Numbered from the stretch's first letter, positions 9,020-17,656 are shown. The stretch is 64,000 nucleotides of DNA from Saccharopolyspora oryzae (GCF_027853915.1 NZ_JAQGLA010000014.1:1-64000), one strand, 5' to 3'. Made by a program: numbers and translations. Notes: generated by a model from the letters alone, not told the origin.

Positions 9020-10224
9020 ATGGTGGTCCGGCCGGAGCGGCGTACGCGTACCGATCTCGTCGTGGTCGCGCTGATCGCGGTCGCCGTGGTCGTCACCGGG
9101 ACCGTGCTGTGGTTCAACAGCGACGCCCGGGCCACCGTTTCCGAGGTCGCCCCGCAACCGCTGCCCGAACTCCCCGAGGCCCAGAGCGTTCCCGGGGGAT
9201 TCACCGAGGCGTGGCGGGCTCCGAGTCCTGTCACCCCGGTTCCCGTCGTCGCCGGTCCGGCAGCCGGACCGGCGACGGGAACGAGGTCCTCGGGCACGAT
9301 CCGCAGACCGGTCGGGTCGCCTGGCGCTACGCGCGCGACATTCCGCTGTGCACGATCGGTTCCGAGTGGGACCGGGCGGTCGCGGTCTTCCGCAAGTCCA
9401 GCAACTGCAGCGAGGTCACTTCGCTGCGCGGGCCGACCGGTCTCCGCGGTCCGCAGCGCAACTCCGACGCCGAGTTCGACACCCAGCTGCTCTCCGACGG
9501 CACCTACCTGACCGCCACCGGGCAGCGCACCTTCGAATCGTGGCGCTCGGACCTGGTGCGCACCCAGCAGTTCGGCATTCCACCCGCGGTCAAGAACCCG
9601 GACAACGACATGAAGCGCCCGGACTGCACGTTCACCTCCACCGCGGTCGGCGACGACCGGGTCGGCGTGGTCGAGAAGTGCCCGCAGGAGCTGGGGCGGA
9701 TCACGGTCATCAAGGCCAAGCCGGAGGACGACGAGAAGCCCGAGGAGGTCTTCAGCGTCGGTCTCGGCAGCACCTCGGCCAGCGTCATCGCGGTCACGAG
9801 CAAGCACGTCGCGGTGGTCGAGCGCGACCGCTCCGCGGTGGTCGTGTTCGACGACAACGGCCGCGAGGTGTCGCGCTACCCGGTCCGCCTCGGCACCCCG
9901 GATTTCCGGGCGAACGTGCAGGTCGAGGCCACCAAGACGGGCAACCGGATCTACTGGCACACCGGCGCCGACACGCTCGCGCTCGACCCGGCCGCGTTCA
10001 CCCCGCAGTGGAGCGTCCCGGACACCCTCGGACCGGGCACCGGGTTCGCCGGCAAGCTGCTGGTCCCGGTGCGGGAGGGGCTCGCCGTGATCGACCCCGG
10101 CACCGGCAACCGCGAGCGCGTGATCCCCGTCGACCGGGGCGGGTACGCCGGTCCGGTGCAGCTCAACGCGGTCGGTTCGGTCTTGCTTGAGCAGCGCGGC
10201 AACACCCTCGTGGCGCTGCGCTGA
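9020..10224 (+). pseudogene. PQQ-like beta-propeller membrane protein, frameshifted
   Basis: Resembles the actinobacterial Rv3212-type family: one N-terminal membrane helix (residues ~11-33) and an extracytoplasmic PQQ/WD-like repeat domain. The reading frame begins at ATG 9020 (or GTG 9023, 5 nt from AGGAG 9013-9017) and reads to TEAWRAPSPVTPVPVVAGPAAG. The matching continuation TGDGNEVLGHDPQTG, through to the stop at 10224, is in the -1 frame. One base appears missing near 9263-9270. The break lies in a perfect GC-only hairpin (9252-9272), so sequencing error is as likely as true inactivation; the rest is well preserved. Confidence 0.75.
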
Positions 10225-10229
10225 TCACC

Positions 10230-10271
10230 CGTGAGCACTTTCCGGTGCTATGACGCCGGAAAAGACGCACG
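10230..10271. repeat. family C hairpin, degenerate copy
   Basis: CGTGAGCACTTTCCGG (10230-10245), loop TGCTATGACG, then CCGGAAAAG continuing to 10271. The inner 8 bp pair well and the outer part is decayed. Loop and arm resemble 33492-33537 and 40313-40360. It lies between convergent genes ending at 10224 and 10277, so it is likely a shared terminator. Confidence 0.65.
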
Positions 10272-10276
10272 GCTGG

Positions 10277-10663
10277 TCAGAGCCACCACCAGAACCACAG
10301 CGAACCCAGCACCAGGACGAACACCCCGGCGGTCGCGAGGCCACCGGTCAGATCGCGGCGGCGATCGGCGACCGCCTGCAGCGCCAAGGCCACCAGCGAC
10401 GCCGCCAGCTGGCTGATCACCGCAGGTAATCCGGGTCCTTCCTGCCCCTGCCCCGTCGCCCAGAACTGGACGCCGGCGAGGAGCAGCGCGAGCACGAGGA
10501 ACCCCGCGGCCAGCGATCCGCTCAACCCGCGGAACCGGCCCTTGCTCCGGCGGGCGGGCTGGTGCGCGTGCCGTCCTCGACCGGGGACGGCGGGGATCGG
10601 TTGGGTCCGGAACCGGCGCGGCTCAGGTGCGCGCATCCGCCGGCCCTCGTCTCGCCTGCTCAT
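10277..10663 (-). CDS. small membrane protein, unknown
   Basis: Protein of 128 residues with an Arg-rich cytoplasmic N-terminus and two or three membrane segments: LAAGFLVLALLLAGVQFWA, a weaker helix around VISQLAASLVALALQAVA, and a C-terminal VFVLVLGSLWFWWWL. I do not recognise a family. ATG at 10663 overlaps the stop of the RecB-like gene (ATGA), so it is translationally coupled to that nuclease and possibly works with it; no functional motif supports this. It ends against a family C hairpin. Confidence 0.7.
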   Translation of the reverse strand: MSRRDEGRRMRAPEPRRFRTQPIPAVPGRGRHAHQPARRSKGRFRGLSGSLAAGFLVLALLLAGVQFWATGQGQEGPGLPAVISQLAASLVALALQAVADRRRDLTGGLATAGVFVLVLGSLWFWWWL

Positions 10664-11505
10664 CCGGTTTCCAACGCGGACCAGGACGGCAGATCCGGTG
10701 CTGCTTGCCTGCCTTCGGGGCAGTGCGACCGGAAATCGCACCACGAGCAGTGCCGCCCGGTGCGCACCGGGAACAGCGACTCCGGGTCACCGCCGAGCGC
10801 CAGCTCGTCCGCGGCGCGCTGGAACTCGGCGGCCAGCTGCTCGGCCCGGTCCCGCAGCTCGGCCAGCGATTCCGCGGTGTGCTCCCAGCTCGCGACGGTT
10901 CCGCTCGGCAGGTGGTGCAGCTCGACGCGGCGGCAGGTCCGGTGGAACTGCTTGCGCACGGCCAGCGCGTAGAGGCCCAGCGCCAGCGAATCCCGCGCGT
11001 CGCTGATCTGCAGCCCGAACCGCCCGGTCTTGTAGTCGACGACGACGAGTTCTCCGTGCCGCTCGTCGATCCGGTCCACCCGGCCCTCGGCGATGATCGA
11101 CCCGACCGGCGCGGAAACCCACCGCTCGACCGCGAGCGGGGTCTCCCCCGCGGGCAGCTCGGCGACGTAGCCGCGGACCCATTCCTGCGCGCGACCGCGG
11201 AAATCGGCGGCCTGCTCGGGGTCGGCGAACCCGTCGGACTTCCAGTGCTCCCGCACCAGCGCCGAGGCGCGCTCCGGCGACCGCTGGTCGGCGCGCAGGT
11301 CGAAGTAGGCCCGCAGCGCGTTGTGCACCACCGCGCCCAGCGTGGCGTTGGCCCGGGCACCGGATCGCGACGGGGTCGGCCGATCCAGGTAGTTCATCCG
11401 GTACTTGCGCGGGCACAGCTGCCAGGTCGACAGGCGGGCCGGGGTCACCCGCACCAACTTGCTGGGAATGCCTTCGAGACCGAGCTGCCCTTGCACGTGG
11501 CCCAC
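10660..11505 (-). CDS. RecB-like PD-(D/E)XK nuclease family protein
   Basis: Protein of 281 residues related to the RecB exonuclease/Cas4-like superfamily (PDDEXK_1). The nuclease core is seen in AEGRVDRID followed by ELVVVDYKTG, the D-(x)n-DxK signature. An N-terminal cysteine (QLCPRKYRMNYL) and a C-terminal CSWCDFRSHC can form the four-cysteine iron-sulfur site of this group. Homologues act in DNA repair; the partner helicase is not adjacent. GTG at 11505 is the longest start, GTG 11496 is also possible. A coupled membrane protein follows. Confidence 0.87.
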   Translation of the reverse strand: MGHVQGQLGLEGIPSKLVRVTPARLSTWQLCPRKYRMNYLDRPTPSRSGARANATLGAVVHNALRAYFDLRADQRSPERASALVREHWKSDGFADPEQAADFRGRAQEWVRGYVAELPAGETPLAVERWVSAPVGSIIAEGRVDRIDERHGELVVVDYKTGRFGLQISDARDSLALGLYALAVRKQFHRTCRRVELHHLPSGTVASWEHTAESLAELRDRAEQLAAEFQRAADELALGGDPESLFPVRTGRHCSWCDFRSHCPEGRQAAPDLPSWSALETG

Positions 11506-11543
11506 AGTACGCAGTTTTGCGCCTGCATCTCGAGCTGCCCCGT

Positions 11544-12416
11544 TCAGCCGATCACCTTGCTACCGCTGCACCTGTCGACCAGCCGGTCCAAGGACTCCGG
11601 CGGCGTCGTCTCCTGGCCGATCCGGATCGTCTTGTTGGTGCCGTGGTAGTCGCTGCTCCCGGTGGGGATCAGGTCCAGCTCGGCGGCGAGCCCGCGCAGC
11701 CGCTCGCGCGTCGCGGGGTCGTGGTCGGGGTGGTCGATCTCGATGCCGGCCAGCCCGCGAGCCGTCAGGTCCTCGACGACCTCCGCGCTCACCACCGGTC
11801 CGCGAGCCGTCGCGAAGGGGTGGGCCAGCACGGTCACCCCGCCCGCGTCGGAGATCATCTGGATCGCGCGCTCGATCGGGGTGTCGGTGCGCGGCAGGTA
11901 GTACCGGCCGCTGCCCCCGAGGTACTTGGCGAACGCCTCGTCCACGCTGGCCACCCTTCCCGCTTCGACCAGAGCGCGCGCGAGGTGCGGACGGCCGCCC
12001 GGCGAGTCCGGCGGCAGCCCGGCCATCAACCGCTCCGGGTCGATCGGGAAGCCGTCGGCCGCCATGTGCCGAGCCATCTGGAGCAGCCTCTCCCGCCGCT
12101 CCGCGCGCAGCCGCGACTGCTCGACGACGAGCGCCTCGGACGCCGGGTCGAACAGGTACGCCAGCAGGTGCACGGTGATCGTCCGGCCGTTGCCGTCCGG
12201 GCACGCGCAGGACAGCTCAGCGCCCGGGACGACCCGGATCCGGCCCGGCTGCCCGAGCTCGCGCACCGCTCGCTCGGCCTCTGCCCAGCCCGCGGTGGTG
12301 TCGTGGTCGGTGATCGCGATGGCATCCAGCCCCGCCGCGACGGCCGTGGCCACCAGCTCGGCCGGTGTGTCGGTGCCGTCGGACTCGGTGGAATGCGTGT
12401 GCAGGTCGATTAGCAC
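11544..12416 (-). CDS. PHP domain metal-dependent phosphoesterase
   Basis: Protein of 290 residues with the PHP fold: HTHSTESDG at residues 6-14, AITDHDT near 33, later His/Glu ligands around PGAELSC and VLAHPF, and a terminal SSDYHG. These give the trinuclear metal site of PHP phosphoesterases, some of which act on 3',5'-nucleoside bisphosphates or ribonucleotides. The GTG start at 12416 places the first metal motif only five residues in, as usual. Codirectional with the RecB-like gene but 38 bp apart from it. Substrate not determined. Confidence 0.9.
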   Translation of the reverse strand: MLIDLHTHSTESDGTDTPAELVATAVAAGLDAIAITDHDTTAGWAEAERAVRELGQPGRIRVVPGAELSCACPDGNGRTITVHLLAYLFDPASEALVVEQSRLRAERRERLLQMARHMAADGFPIDPERLMAGLPPDSPGGRPHLARALVEAGRVASVDEAFAKYLGGSGRYYLPRTDTPIERAIQMISDAGGVTVLAHPFATARGPVVSAEVVEDLTARGLAGIEIDHPDHDPATRERLRGLAAELDLIPTGSSDYHGTNKTIRIGQETTPPESLDRLVDRCSGSKVIG

Positions 12417-12512
12417 ACCGAACAGTGTGACCTATGCCCTGCGAACGGCCGCGACCGCAGTCCGGGCAGCGATCGGCCCGGCGAGCTGGACGCCCGCCGG
12501 GCCGATCACCGC

Positions 12513-13085
12513 TCAGAGCTTGGCGGCCTTGCGCTTTCCGACTGCTGCACGGCGAGCCTTGAGCATCGAGAAGCGGTCCTGCTGCTGACCCTTCTTGTCG
12601 CCGAAGACCAGACCGGAGATCGCGTCTTCGACCTCGGTCGGGTTCGGGACGTACTCGATGCGGTTGAGCGCCTGGATCTGACCGGCCGACTCGACCACGA
12701 GGGTGCCGTACCCGAAGATCCGGCCCATCAAGGTTCGGGCGAAGGTCAGGTCGGTCACCTTCGTGATCGGCATCATCGCCACGTTGGTGGTGAAGATGCC
12801 GGAGGTCAGCAGGAACCTCTTGTCGGTGACGACGATGCGTTCCACGTACCAGTCGAGCACCTGGTACGTGAAGCGCACCAGGACGATCAACCCGGCGTAC
12901 CAGAGGATGTTCTGGAACAACCAGGCGTTGCCCGCTGGTAGCAGGTACGACACCATCACCAGGCCGACGAGCAGGCCGACCGCTTCGAAGAGGTCCCACA
13001 GCAAGCACGCCCAGTGGCGCCGCACGCGGATCACCCTGCGTTCGGTGTCCAGCAGGTACTCGTCGGGATCCCTCGGAGCGAACAA
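12513..13085 (-). CDS. PH domain (bPH2/YdbS-type) membrane protein
   Basis: Protein of 190 residues with two membrane helices (about residues 25-47 and 60-78), then a bacterial PH domain (YVERIVVTDKRFLLTSGIF; ITKVTDLTFARTLMGRIFGYGTLVVESAGQIQ) and a basic C-terminus KARRAAVGKRKAAK. Function unknown; such proteins are membrane-anchored and widespread in actinobacteria. The start is TTG at 13085 with GGGAGG 8 nt upstream; no ATG or GTG is in frame there. The small membrane peptide gene lies just upstream on the same strand. Confidence 0.85.
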   Translation of the reverse strand: MFAPRDPDEYLLDTERRVIRVRRHWACLLWDLFEAVGLLVGLVMVSYLLPAGNAWLFQNILWYAGLIVLVRFTYQVLDWYVERIVVTDKRFLLTSGIFTTNVAMMPITKVTDLTFARTLMGRIFGYGTLVVESAGQIQALNRIEYVPNPTEVEDAISGLVFGDKKGQQQDRFSMLKARRAAVGKRKAAKL

Positions 13086-13110
13086 GGCACCCGCCTCCCG
13101 CGGCTCGCGC

Positions 13111-13266
13111 TTACTGGAAGAGGTTCTGCATGAAGGTGATGACGGCCTCTGCTGCGCCCTTCAGGCTGTCCAGGATGCCGTTGACCACGCCGCTCGCTTG
13201 AGCTGGCGCGGCGAACAGGAAATACAGGAGGAAAGCAACTCCGGCCCACGTGAGGATTTTCTTCAT
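13111..13266 (-). CDS. small membrane or secreted peptide, unknown
   Basis: Peptide of 51 residues. MKKILTWAGVAFLLYFLFAA is either a signal peptide ending APAQA-S or a membrane anchor; the rest is an amphipathic helix (NGILDSLKGAAEAVITFMQNLF). Similar short proteins occur in other actinomycetes but I know no function. ATG 13266 is chosen; GTG 13272 and GTG 13278 in frame are closer to the GGGG at about 13281 and could be used. It is codirectional with the PH-domain gene 25 bp downstream. Confidence 0.68.
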   Translation of the reverse strand: MKKILTWAGVAFLLYFLFAAPAQASGVVNGILDSLKGAAEAVITFMQNLFQ

Positions 13267-13418
13267 GTTCACTGTCACGCACCCCGTCCGAAAATGCCCT
13301 TGAGTAGCGCAGGCGTTTGCTGATCCGTTGTACCGCACTTCGCCGCTTTACGGCAGCTTTGTACCGCACTTGGGTCAGTCGTTTCCGAGCAGGCTCGGAT
13401 CAACTACCCTCCGTGGCG

Positions 13419-13847
13419 ATGATCGTATCGGAGAACCCCGCGATCCGCTGCGTCGGAGCCGTGATCCACGACGCACGTGGCCGGTTGCTGCTGGTCAAAC
13501 GCGCACATGAGCCGGATGCCGGGAAGTGGTCGCTGCCCGGCGGCAAGGTGGAGCAGGGGGAATCCGACCATTCGGCGGTACAGCGCGAAGTCCTCGAGGA
13601 AACGGGACTCTCCGTCACCGTCGGCGAGCTCGTCGGCCGCATAACCCGCCCCGGCCCGCACGGGACCTACGACATCCTCGACTACTCCTGCCGGACCAAT
13701 GATTGGGCCCTTTGCCCTGGTGATGACGCCGCAGATGCCATGTGGGCGGACAGTGCGACTTTCGCCACATTCGACGCCGAAGGCGCTCTGACGAAGGGTT
13801 TAGCGGACTGCCTGCGGTCCTGGGATTGTTTACCCCGCAACGAGTGA
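13419..13847 (+). CDS. Nudix hydrolase
   Basis: Enzyme of 142 residues. The full Nudix box runs from GKVEQGES to REVLEETGL (GX5EX7REUXEEXGU), so metal binding and diphosphate hydrolysis should be intact. The N-terminal [10 protein letters not shown] and [18 protein letters not shown] resemble MutT/dGTPase-like housecleaning enzymes; the substrate is not determinable. ATG 13419 or GTG 13413. A -10-like TACCCT at 13405-13410 is so close that the mRNA may be leaderless. A hairpin directly at the stop closes the gene. Confidence 0.88.
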   Translation: MIVSENPAIRCVGAVIHDARGRLLLVKRAHEPDAGKWSLPGGKVEQGESDHSAVQREVLEETGLSVTVGELVGRITRPGPHGTYDILDYSCRTNDWALCPGDDAADAMWADSATFATFDAEGALTKGLADCLRSWDCLPRNE

Positions 13848-13872
13848 TCACCCGAATTCGACCGGGTGATCA
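13845..13872 (+). terminator. hairpin overlapping Nudix stop codon
   Basis: TGATCACCCG (13845-13854) pairs perfectly with CGGGTGATCA (13863-13872) around an 8-nt loop. The TGA stop is the first triplet of the stem. No U-tract. Confidence 0.65.
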
Positions 13873-14287
13873 TCGCGATCCTCGGTGACCGAGTTGTCCG
13901 AACCGGGCCGCGGAGCTCGCGGGCATTCGCCCACATCGCCCAATTCACCCGTTTCCGTCCGCCGTTCGATGCGGCTTGTGACGTTCTGCCAGAGCGGTTG
14001 CCGGGACAACGCTCCGACGGAGTATCGTTGCCGGTTGGCTGACGCGAGGACCACCGCATCGGTGGATGACCTTCAGGAGGTGAGGGATCGTGGGCACTAG
14101 TGCCGACAGCGCTCTTCCGTGCAGTACCAACCGCATCCCCGCCGGGAAGACCGTCCGCTAGCACCGCCGGTCATTTCGCCCCTCCGGACCCGGCCGGGAT
14201 GCGCGACCCCGTTCCGCGCCCCGAAGCTCGTCGTTCCCCGGTCCATCCACCTCGGCGGAACGCGCCCCGGACACCCTGGAGGCCGCC
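13873..14287 (+). promoter_or_regulatory. corA leader region
   Basis: About 415 bp upstream of corA. It holds a short hairpin CCACCGCATCGGTGG (14051-14065), a near-consensus ribosome binding site AGGAGG (14075-14080) and a 23-codon ORF (14090-14161), then about 126 nt before the corA GTG. I do not see the conserved blocks of the Mg-sensing M-box riboswitch. A leader ORF ahead of a magnesium transporter suggests translation-dependent control, as with CorL and MgtL leader peptides of enterics. Confidence 0.45.
14090..14161 (+). CDS. putative 23-residue leader peptide upstream of corA
   Basis: GTG 14090 to TAG 14159-14161, sequence MGTSADSALP then CSTNRIPAGKTVR. AGGAGG at 14075-14080 is 9 nt upstream and is the best ribosome binding site for kilobases around, far better than expected for a chance ORF. 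There is no hydrophobic segment, so it is not an anchor. Its stop is 126 nt from corA. It is probably a regulatory uORF; conservation across relatives would decide. Confidence 0.45.
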   Translation: MGTSADSALPCSTNRIPAGKTVR

Positions 14288-15370
14288 GTGCCCAACCTTC
14301 CCTCGCTCGGCCTGCGCAACCGAAACGGCCGCCCGCCCCGCACCGCGCCCAGGCCGGCTCCCGCACCGACGTCCGACTACGTCGTGGACTGCGGGATCTA
14401 CGTCGACGGCGAGCGGGTCGAAGGCACCTGGAACCACTTCGAAGCCGTCGAAGAGGTGCGCCGCCGCGGCACCGGATTCGTCTGGATCGGCCTGCACGAA
14501 CCCACTGAAGAGCAGATCAACGGTCTCGCCGACACCTTCGGGCTGCACGAGCTGGCCGTCGAGGACGCCGTGCACGCCCACCAGCGGCCGAAGCTGGAGC
14601 GCTACGACAACACGTTGTTCATGGTGCTCAAGACGGTCCGCTACCTGTCCTCGGACCGGCGGTCGGCGACCAGCGAGATCGTCGACACCGGCGAGCTGAT
14701 GGTGTTCCTCGGCCGGGACTTCGTCATCACCGTCCGGCACGGCAAGCACGCCGGGCTCGGCGAGGTGCGCAGCCAGCTGGAGGCCGATCCGGAGCAGCTG
14801 GCGCTGGGACCGTCCGCGGTGCTGCACGGCGTCGCCGACCACGTGGTGGACACCTACCTCGAGGTCACCGAGGCCATCCAGGACGACATCGACGAGATCG
14901 AGGCCGAGGTCTTCGAACCGCGCACCAAGGTCGACGCCGAGCAGATCTACCTGATGAAGCGCGAAGTCCTGGAGCTGCGCCGGGCGGTGCTGCCGCTGAC
15001 GAAGCCGTTGCAGCGGCTGGCCGACGGCTACACGCCGATGGTCGCCGACGACGTGCGCTCCTACTTCCGCAACGTCGAGGACCACCTGGCGAAGGTCTCG
15101 GAAATGGTGGGGTCCTTCGACGAACTGCTGACCACCCTGGTGGACGCGACGCTGGCCAAGATCACGCTCCAGCAGAACACCGACATGCGCAAGATCTCCG
15201 CGTGGGTCGCGATCATCTCGACGCCGACCATGGTCGCCGGGATCTACGGCATGAACTTCGACAGCATGCCCGAACTGCACTGGACCTACTCGTATCCCGG
15301 GGTCCTCCTGCTGATGCTGACCGCGTGCCTGGTGCTGTTCAAGATCTTCCGCCGGAACAAGTGGCTGTGA
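14288..15370 (+). CDS. corA: magnesium/cobalt transporter CorA
   Basis: Divalent cation channel of 360 residues. A long cytoplasmic N-terminal domain (about 1-290) with coiled-coil helices precedes two C-terminal membrane helices; the signature YGMNF closes the first helix and gives the pore loop. The GTG at 14288 has GGAGG at 14278-14282. In mycobacteria, as I recall, corA neighbours sugC as it does here, with a CAP gene and small peptides intervening. Regulation may involve the upstream leader ORF. Confidence 0.93.
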   Translation: MPNLPSLGLRNRNGRPPRTAPRPAPAPTSDYVVDCGIYVDGERVEGTWNHFEAVEEVRRRGTGFVWIGLHEPTEEQINGLADTFGLHELAVEDAVHAHQRPKLERYDNTLFMVLKTVRYLSSDRRSATSEIVDTGELMVFLGRDFVITVRHGKHAGLGEVRSQLEADPEQLALGPSAVLHGVADHVVDTYLEVTEAIQDDIDEIEAEVFEPRTKVDAEQIYLMKREVLELRRAVLPLTKPLQRLADGYTPMVADDVRSYFRNVEDHLAKVSEMVGSFDELLTTLVDATLAKITLQQNTDMRKISAWVAIISTPTMVAGIYGMNFDSMPELHWTYSYPGVLLLMLTACLVLFKIFRRNKWL

Positions 15371-15510
15371 TGGCACTCGGTAACGAAGTCCGGATCTCGG
15401 ACGATACGCTTAGTAGGGTCACTTCGCGCCCGGTCTTCTTCCGGGTGCACCACCTGCCGTTCACCGCCGCCCGTTCAGTTCGGGCGGTATCCGCGCGTGA
15501 GGAGGTTGTC

Positions 15511-15699
15511 ATGCACCGGCTGCTGCAGAACCAGGGGCGAGCCAAGCATCAGCCCGTCTCCGCGCCCCTGCCGCGGCGAAGTCCGGTGACGCGCCGGCAG
15601 ATCGCTGAACAGCTGTTCCGGCACACCTCGTGGGTGCAGCGAAAACCCGGCGCGATGTGGGACGCGGTTCCCGCCGCGCCGCGCGCCGCCGTGCGCTGA
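15511..15699 (+). CDS. small basic protein, unknown
   Basis: Protein of 62 residues, basic and Arg/Gln rich (MHRLLQNQGRAKHQP start), with no membrane segment. TGAGGAGG ends 5 nt before ATG 15511, an excellent ribosome binding site, which is the main reason to call it. The frame is open further upstream to corA but without another convincing start. No family recognised. It may be cotranscribed with the 31-residue membrane peptide at 15781. Confidence 0.6.
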   Translation: MHRLLQNQGRAKHQPVSAPLPRRSPVTRRQIAEQLFRHTSWVQRKPGAMWDAVPAAPRAAVR

Positions 15700-15780
15700 C
15701 GCCTGCCGGGATTCTCCGCGGGCCCACATCGTGAGGGCGAATCTCTTGCAGATCTTCGTTGTTCACGTGGAGGCACCGCC

Positions 15781-15876
15781 ATGACTCGCTTGATGACCAA
15801 CAAGCTGACCATCCTCGTCGCACTGATCATGGGATGGATCTTCACCATTTTCCTGCTCATCTCGAACCAGGTCTGA
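15781..15876 (+). CDS. 31-residue single-span membrane peptide
   Basis: MTRLMTNKL then a single hydrophobic helix ILVALIMGWIFTIFLLI and SNQV. GGAGG (15769-15773) stands 7 nt before the ATG, the layout of a real gene. Too short for usual annotation. Function unknown; single-span microproteins often regulate membrane complexes. It lies between the 62-residue basic protein and the CAP-domain gene on the same strand. Confidence 0.6.
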   Translation: MTRLMTNKLTILVALIMGWIFTIFLLISNQV

Positions 15877-16011
15877 GCCCGCTCGTCCACTGTGGCCTGA
15901 ATTCGCGCCCACGGGCGGTAGCCGCATTCAGCGATGCACTCGCGCATCGCCGGCGCGGCGCGGTTATAACTCCCACCGGACAGGGCTTTCCCACGGTGGA
16001 GGTGGTCGCGA

Positions 16012-16485
16012 ATGCCTGGTTTGCGCTCAACCGCTGCGGCTCTGGCGCTGCTCGGCGCCGGGCCGCTGCTCCTGGCGGCGAGCACGCCACCGGTGGAGCA
16101 GCAGCTCCTCGACCTGACCAACACCGCCCGCGCGGGCGCCGGTTGTCCACCGCTCCGGCTGAACGCGGACCTGAGCGAGGCGGCGACCGAGCACAGCGCC
16201 GACATGGCGCACCGGGGCTTCTTCGACCACACCGGTAGCGAGGGCAGCGACCCCGCGTCCCGCACCCAGGCCGCGGGGTACCCGGGCGACTACATCGGCG
16301 AGAACATCGCTGCCGGCTACGACTCGGCCGAAACCGTCTTCCAGAAGTGGATGGAGACCGCCGTCCACCGCAGCAACATCCTCAACTGCAAGTTCACCGA
16401 CCTCGGCGTCGGCCACGCCGACGTCCCCGGCAGCCAGTACCGCACCTACTGGACCCAGGACCTCGGCCGCCCACCGATCAGGTGA
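16012..16485 (+). CDS. secreted CAP/SCP-domain protein
   Basis: Exported protein of 157 residues. A signal peptide covers about residues 1-24 (LRSTAAALALLGAGPLLLAAS). The CAP domain follows with LLDLTNTARAGAG, the histidine-bearing EHSADMAHRGFFDHT, IGENIAAGYDSAETV and VHRSNILN segments, so the CAP cavity residues (His, Glu, His) look present. Two cysteines may form a disulfide. GGAGG is about 13 nt before ATG 16012. It converges with sugC and their 3' ends overlap by 8 bp. Family roles include cell-wall and lipid binding; the role here is unknown. Confidence 0.88.
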   Translation: MPGLRSTAAALALLGAGPLLLAASTPPVEQQLLDLTNTARAGAGCPPLRLNADLSEAATEHSADMAHRGFFDHTGSEGSDPASRTQAAGYPGDYIGENIAAGYDSAETVFQKWMETAVHRSNILNCKFTDLGVGHADVPGSQYRTYWTQDLGRPPIR

Positions 16486-17650
16486 GCGTGCGGCCGGTGG
16501 TGGGGTCGAACAGGTGGATCTTGTCCGGGTCGAACCAGACGTCGAGGGGCTGGTTCTCCCGGGCGGCGGACTGCACCGAGAGGCGGGTGACGACCTGCCC
16601 CTCGTCGGTCGGGACGTCCGCGCTGCCGCTGTCGGCCGCTAGTTCGTCGAGTTCCGCCGTGCTGGCCCGGCCGCCGTGGACGGTGAAGTAGACGTACTTG
16701 TCCGAGCCCATCTCCTCGACCACGTCGACTTCGCCCCGGAACGTGGCTCCGGCGGCTCGGGTCGCGTCGTCGAGGAGGGCTGCGTCCTCGAAGTGCTCCG
16801 GGCGGATGCCGAGGACTAGGTTGCGCGGGCCACCGGCGGATTCCAGTGCCCGGCGGATGCGGTCGTTGAGCGGGACATCGCCGAGGGGGCCGCGCAGGAC
16901 GCCGTCGTCGGCCTCGACCGGCGCGAAGTTCATCGCCGGAGAGCCGATGAAACCCGCCACGAACAGGTTCGCCGGGTGTTCGTAGAGGTGCTGGGGCGCG
17001 CCCACCTGCTGCACGACGCCGCCGCGCAGGACGACGACCCGGTCGCCCAAGGTCATCGCCTCGGTCTGGTCGTGGGTGACGTAGACCGTCGTGGTGCCCA
17101 AGCGCTTCTGGAGCTTCGACACCGAGGTGCGCATCTGCACCCGGAGCTTGGCGTCCAAATTGGACAGCGGCTCGTCCATCAGGAACGCCTTGGGGCTGCG
17201 GACGATCGCCCGCCCCATCGCGACGCGCTGGCGCTGACCGCCGGAGAGGTTGGCCGGTTTGCGCTCCAGGTGCTGGGTCAGGTCGAGGATCTTGGCCGCC
17301 TCCTCGACCTTCGACCGCACCGTCGTGGCGTCGACCTTGGCCAGGCGCAGCGGGAAGGCCATGTTCTCGAACACCGTCATGTGCGGGTACAGCGCGTAGG
17401 ACTGGAACACCATCGCGATGTCGCGGTCCTTCGGCGCGCGCTCGTTCATCCGCTCACCGCCGATGCGCAGCTCGCCGGAGCTGATGTCCTCCAGCCCGGC
17501 GATCATGTTCAGCGTGGTGGACTTCCCGCATCCGGACGGGCCGACCAGGATCACGAACTCGCCGTCGGCGATCTCCAGGTTCACCTCGTCGACCGCCAAC
17601 GCCCCGTCCGGATAGCGCTTGGACACCGCGTCCAGCACGATCTCGGCCAC
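16478..17650 (-). CDS. sugC: trehalose ABC transporter ATPase SugC
   Basis: ATPase of 390 residues of the UgpC/MsiK sugar-import group. Walker A GPSGCGKST at 37-45, Q-loop VFQSYALYPHM, signature LSGGQRQRV, Walker B FLMDEPLSNLD, H-loop THDQTEAMT, then a C-terminal TOBE/regulatory domain (LGIRPEH). GTG at 17650. Last gene of lpqY-sugA-sugB-sugC, 6 bp after sugB. In mycobacteria this operon imports trehalose; MsiK-type ATPases may also serve other sugar permeases, so dedicated use here is inferred from the operon. Confidence 0.93.
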   Translation of the reverse strand: MAEIVLDAVSKRYPDGALAVDEVNLEIADGEFVILVGPSGCGKSTTLNMIAGLEDISSGELRIGGERMNERAPKDRDIAMVFQSYALYPHMTVFENMAFPLRLAKVDATTVRSKVEEAAKILDLTQHLERKPANLSGGQRQRVAMGRAIVRSPKAFLMDEPLSNLDAKLRVQMRTSVSKLQKRLGTTTVYVTHDQTEAMTLGDRVVVLRGGVVQQVGAPQHLYEHPANLFVAGFIGSPAMNFAPVEADDGVLRGPLGDVPLNDRIRRALESAGGPRNLVLGIRPEHFEDAALLDDATRAAGATFRGEVDVVEEMGSDKYVYFTVHGGRASTAELDELAADSGSADVPTDEGQVVTRLSVQSAARENQPLDVWFDPDKIHLFDPTTGRTLT

Positions 17651-17656
17651 TTCGCC

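Noticed and set aside
13885-14100. 71-codon ORF upstream of corA
   Set aside because: No ribosome binding site, and it runs through the hairpin and Shine-Dalgarno of the shorter leader ORF in another frame.
13885-14287. M-box or other Mg riboswitch in the corA leader
   Set aside because: The conserved M-box blocks are not recognisable; a leader ORF explains the region better.
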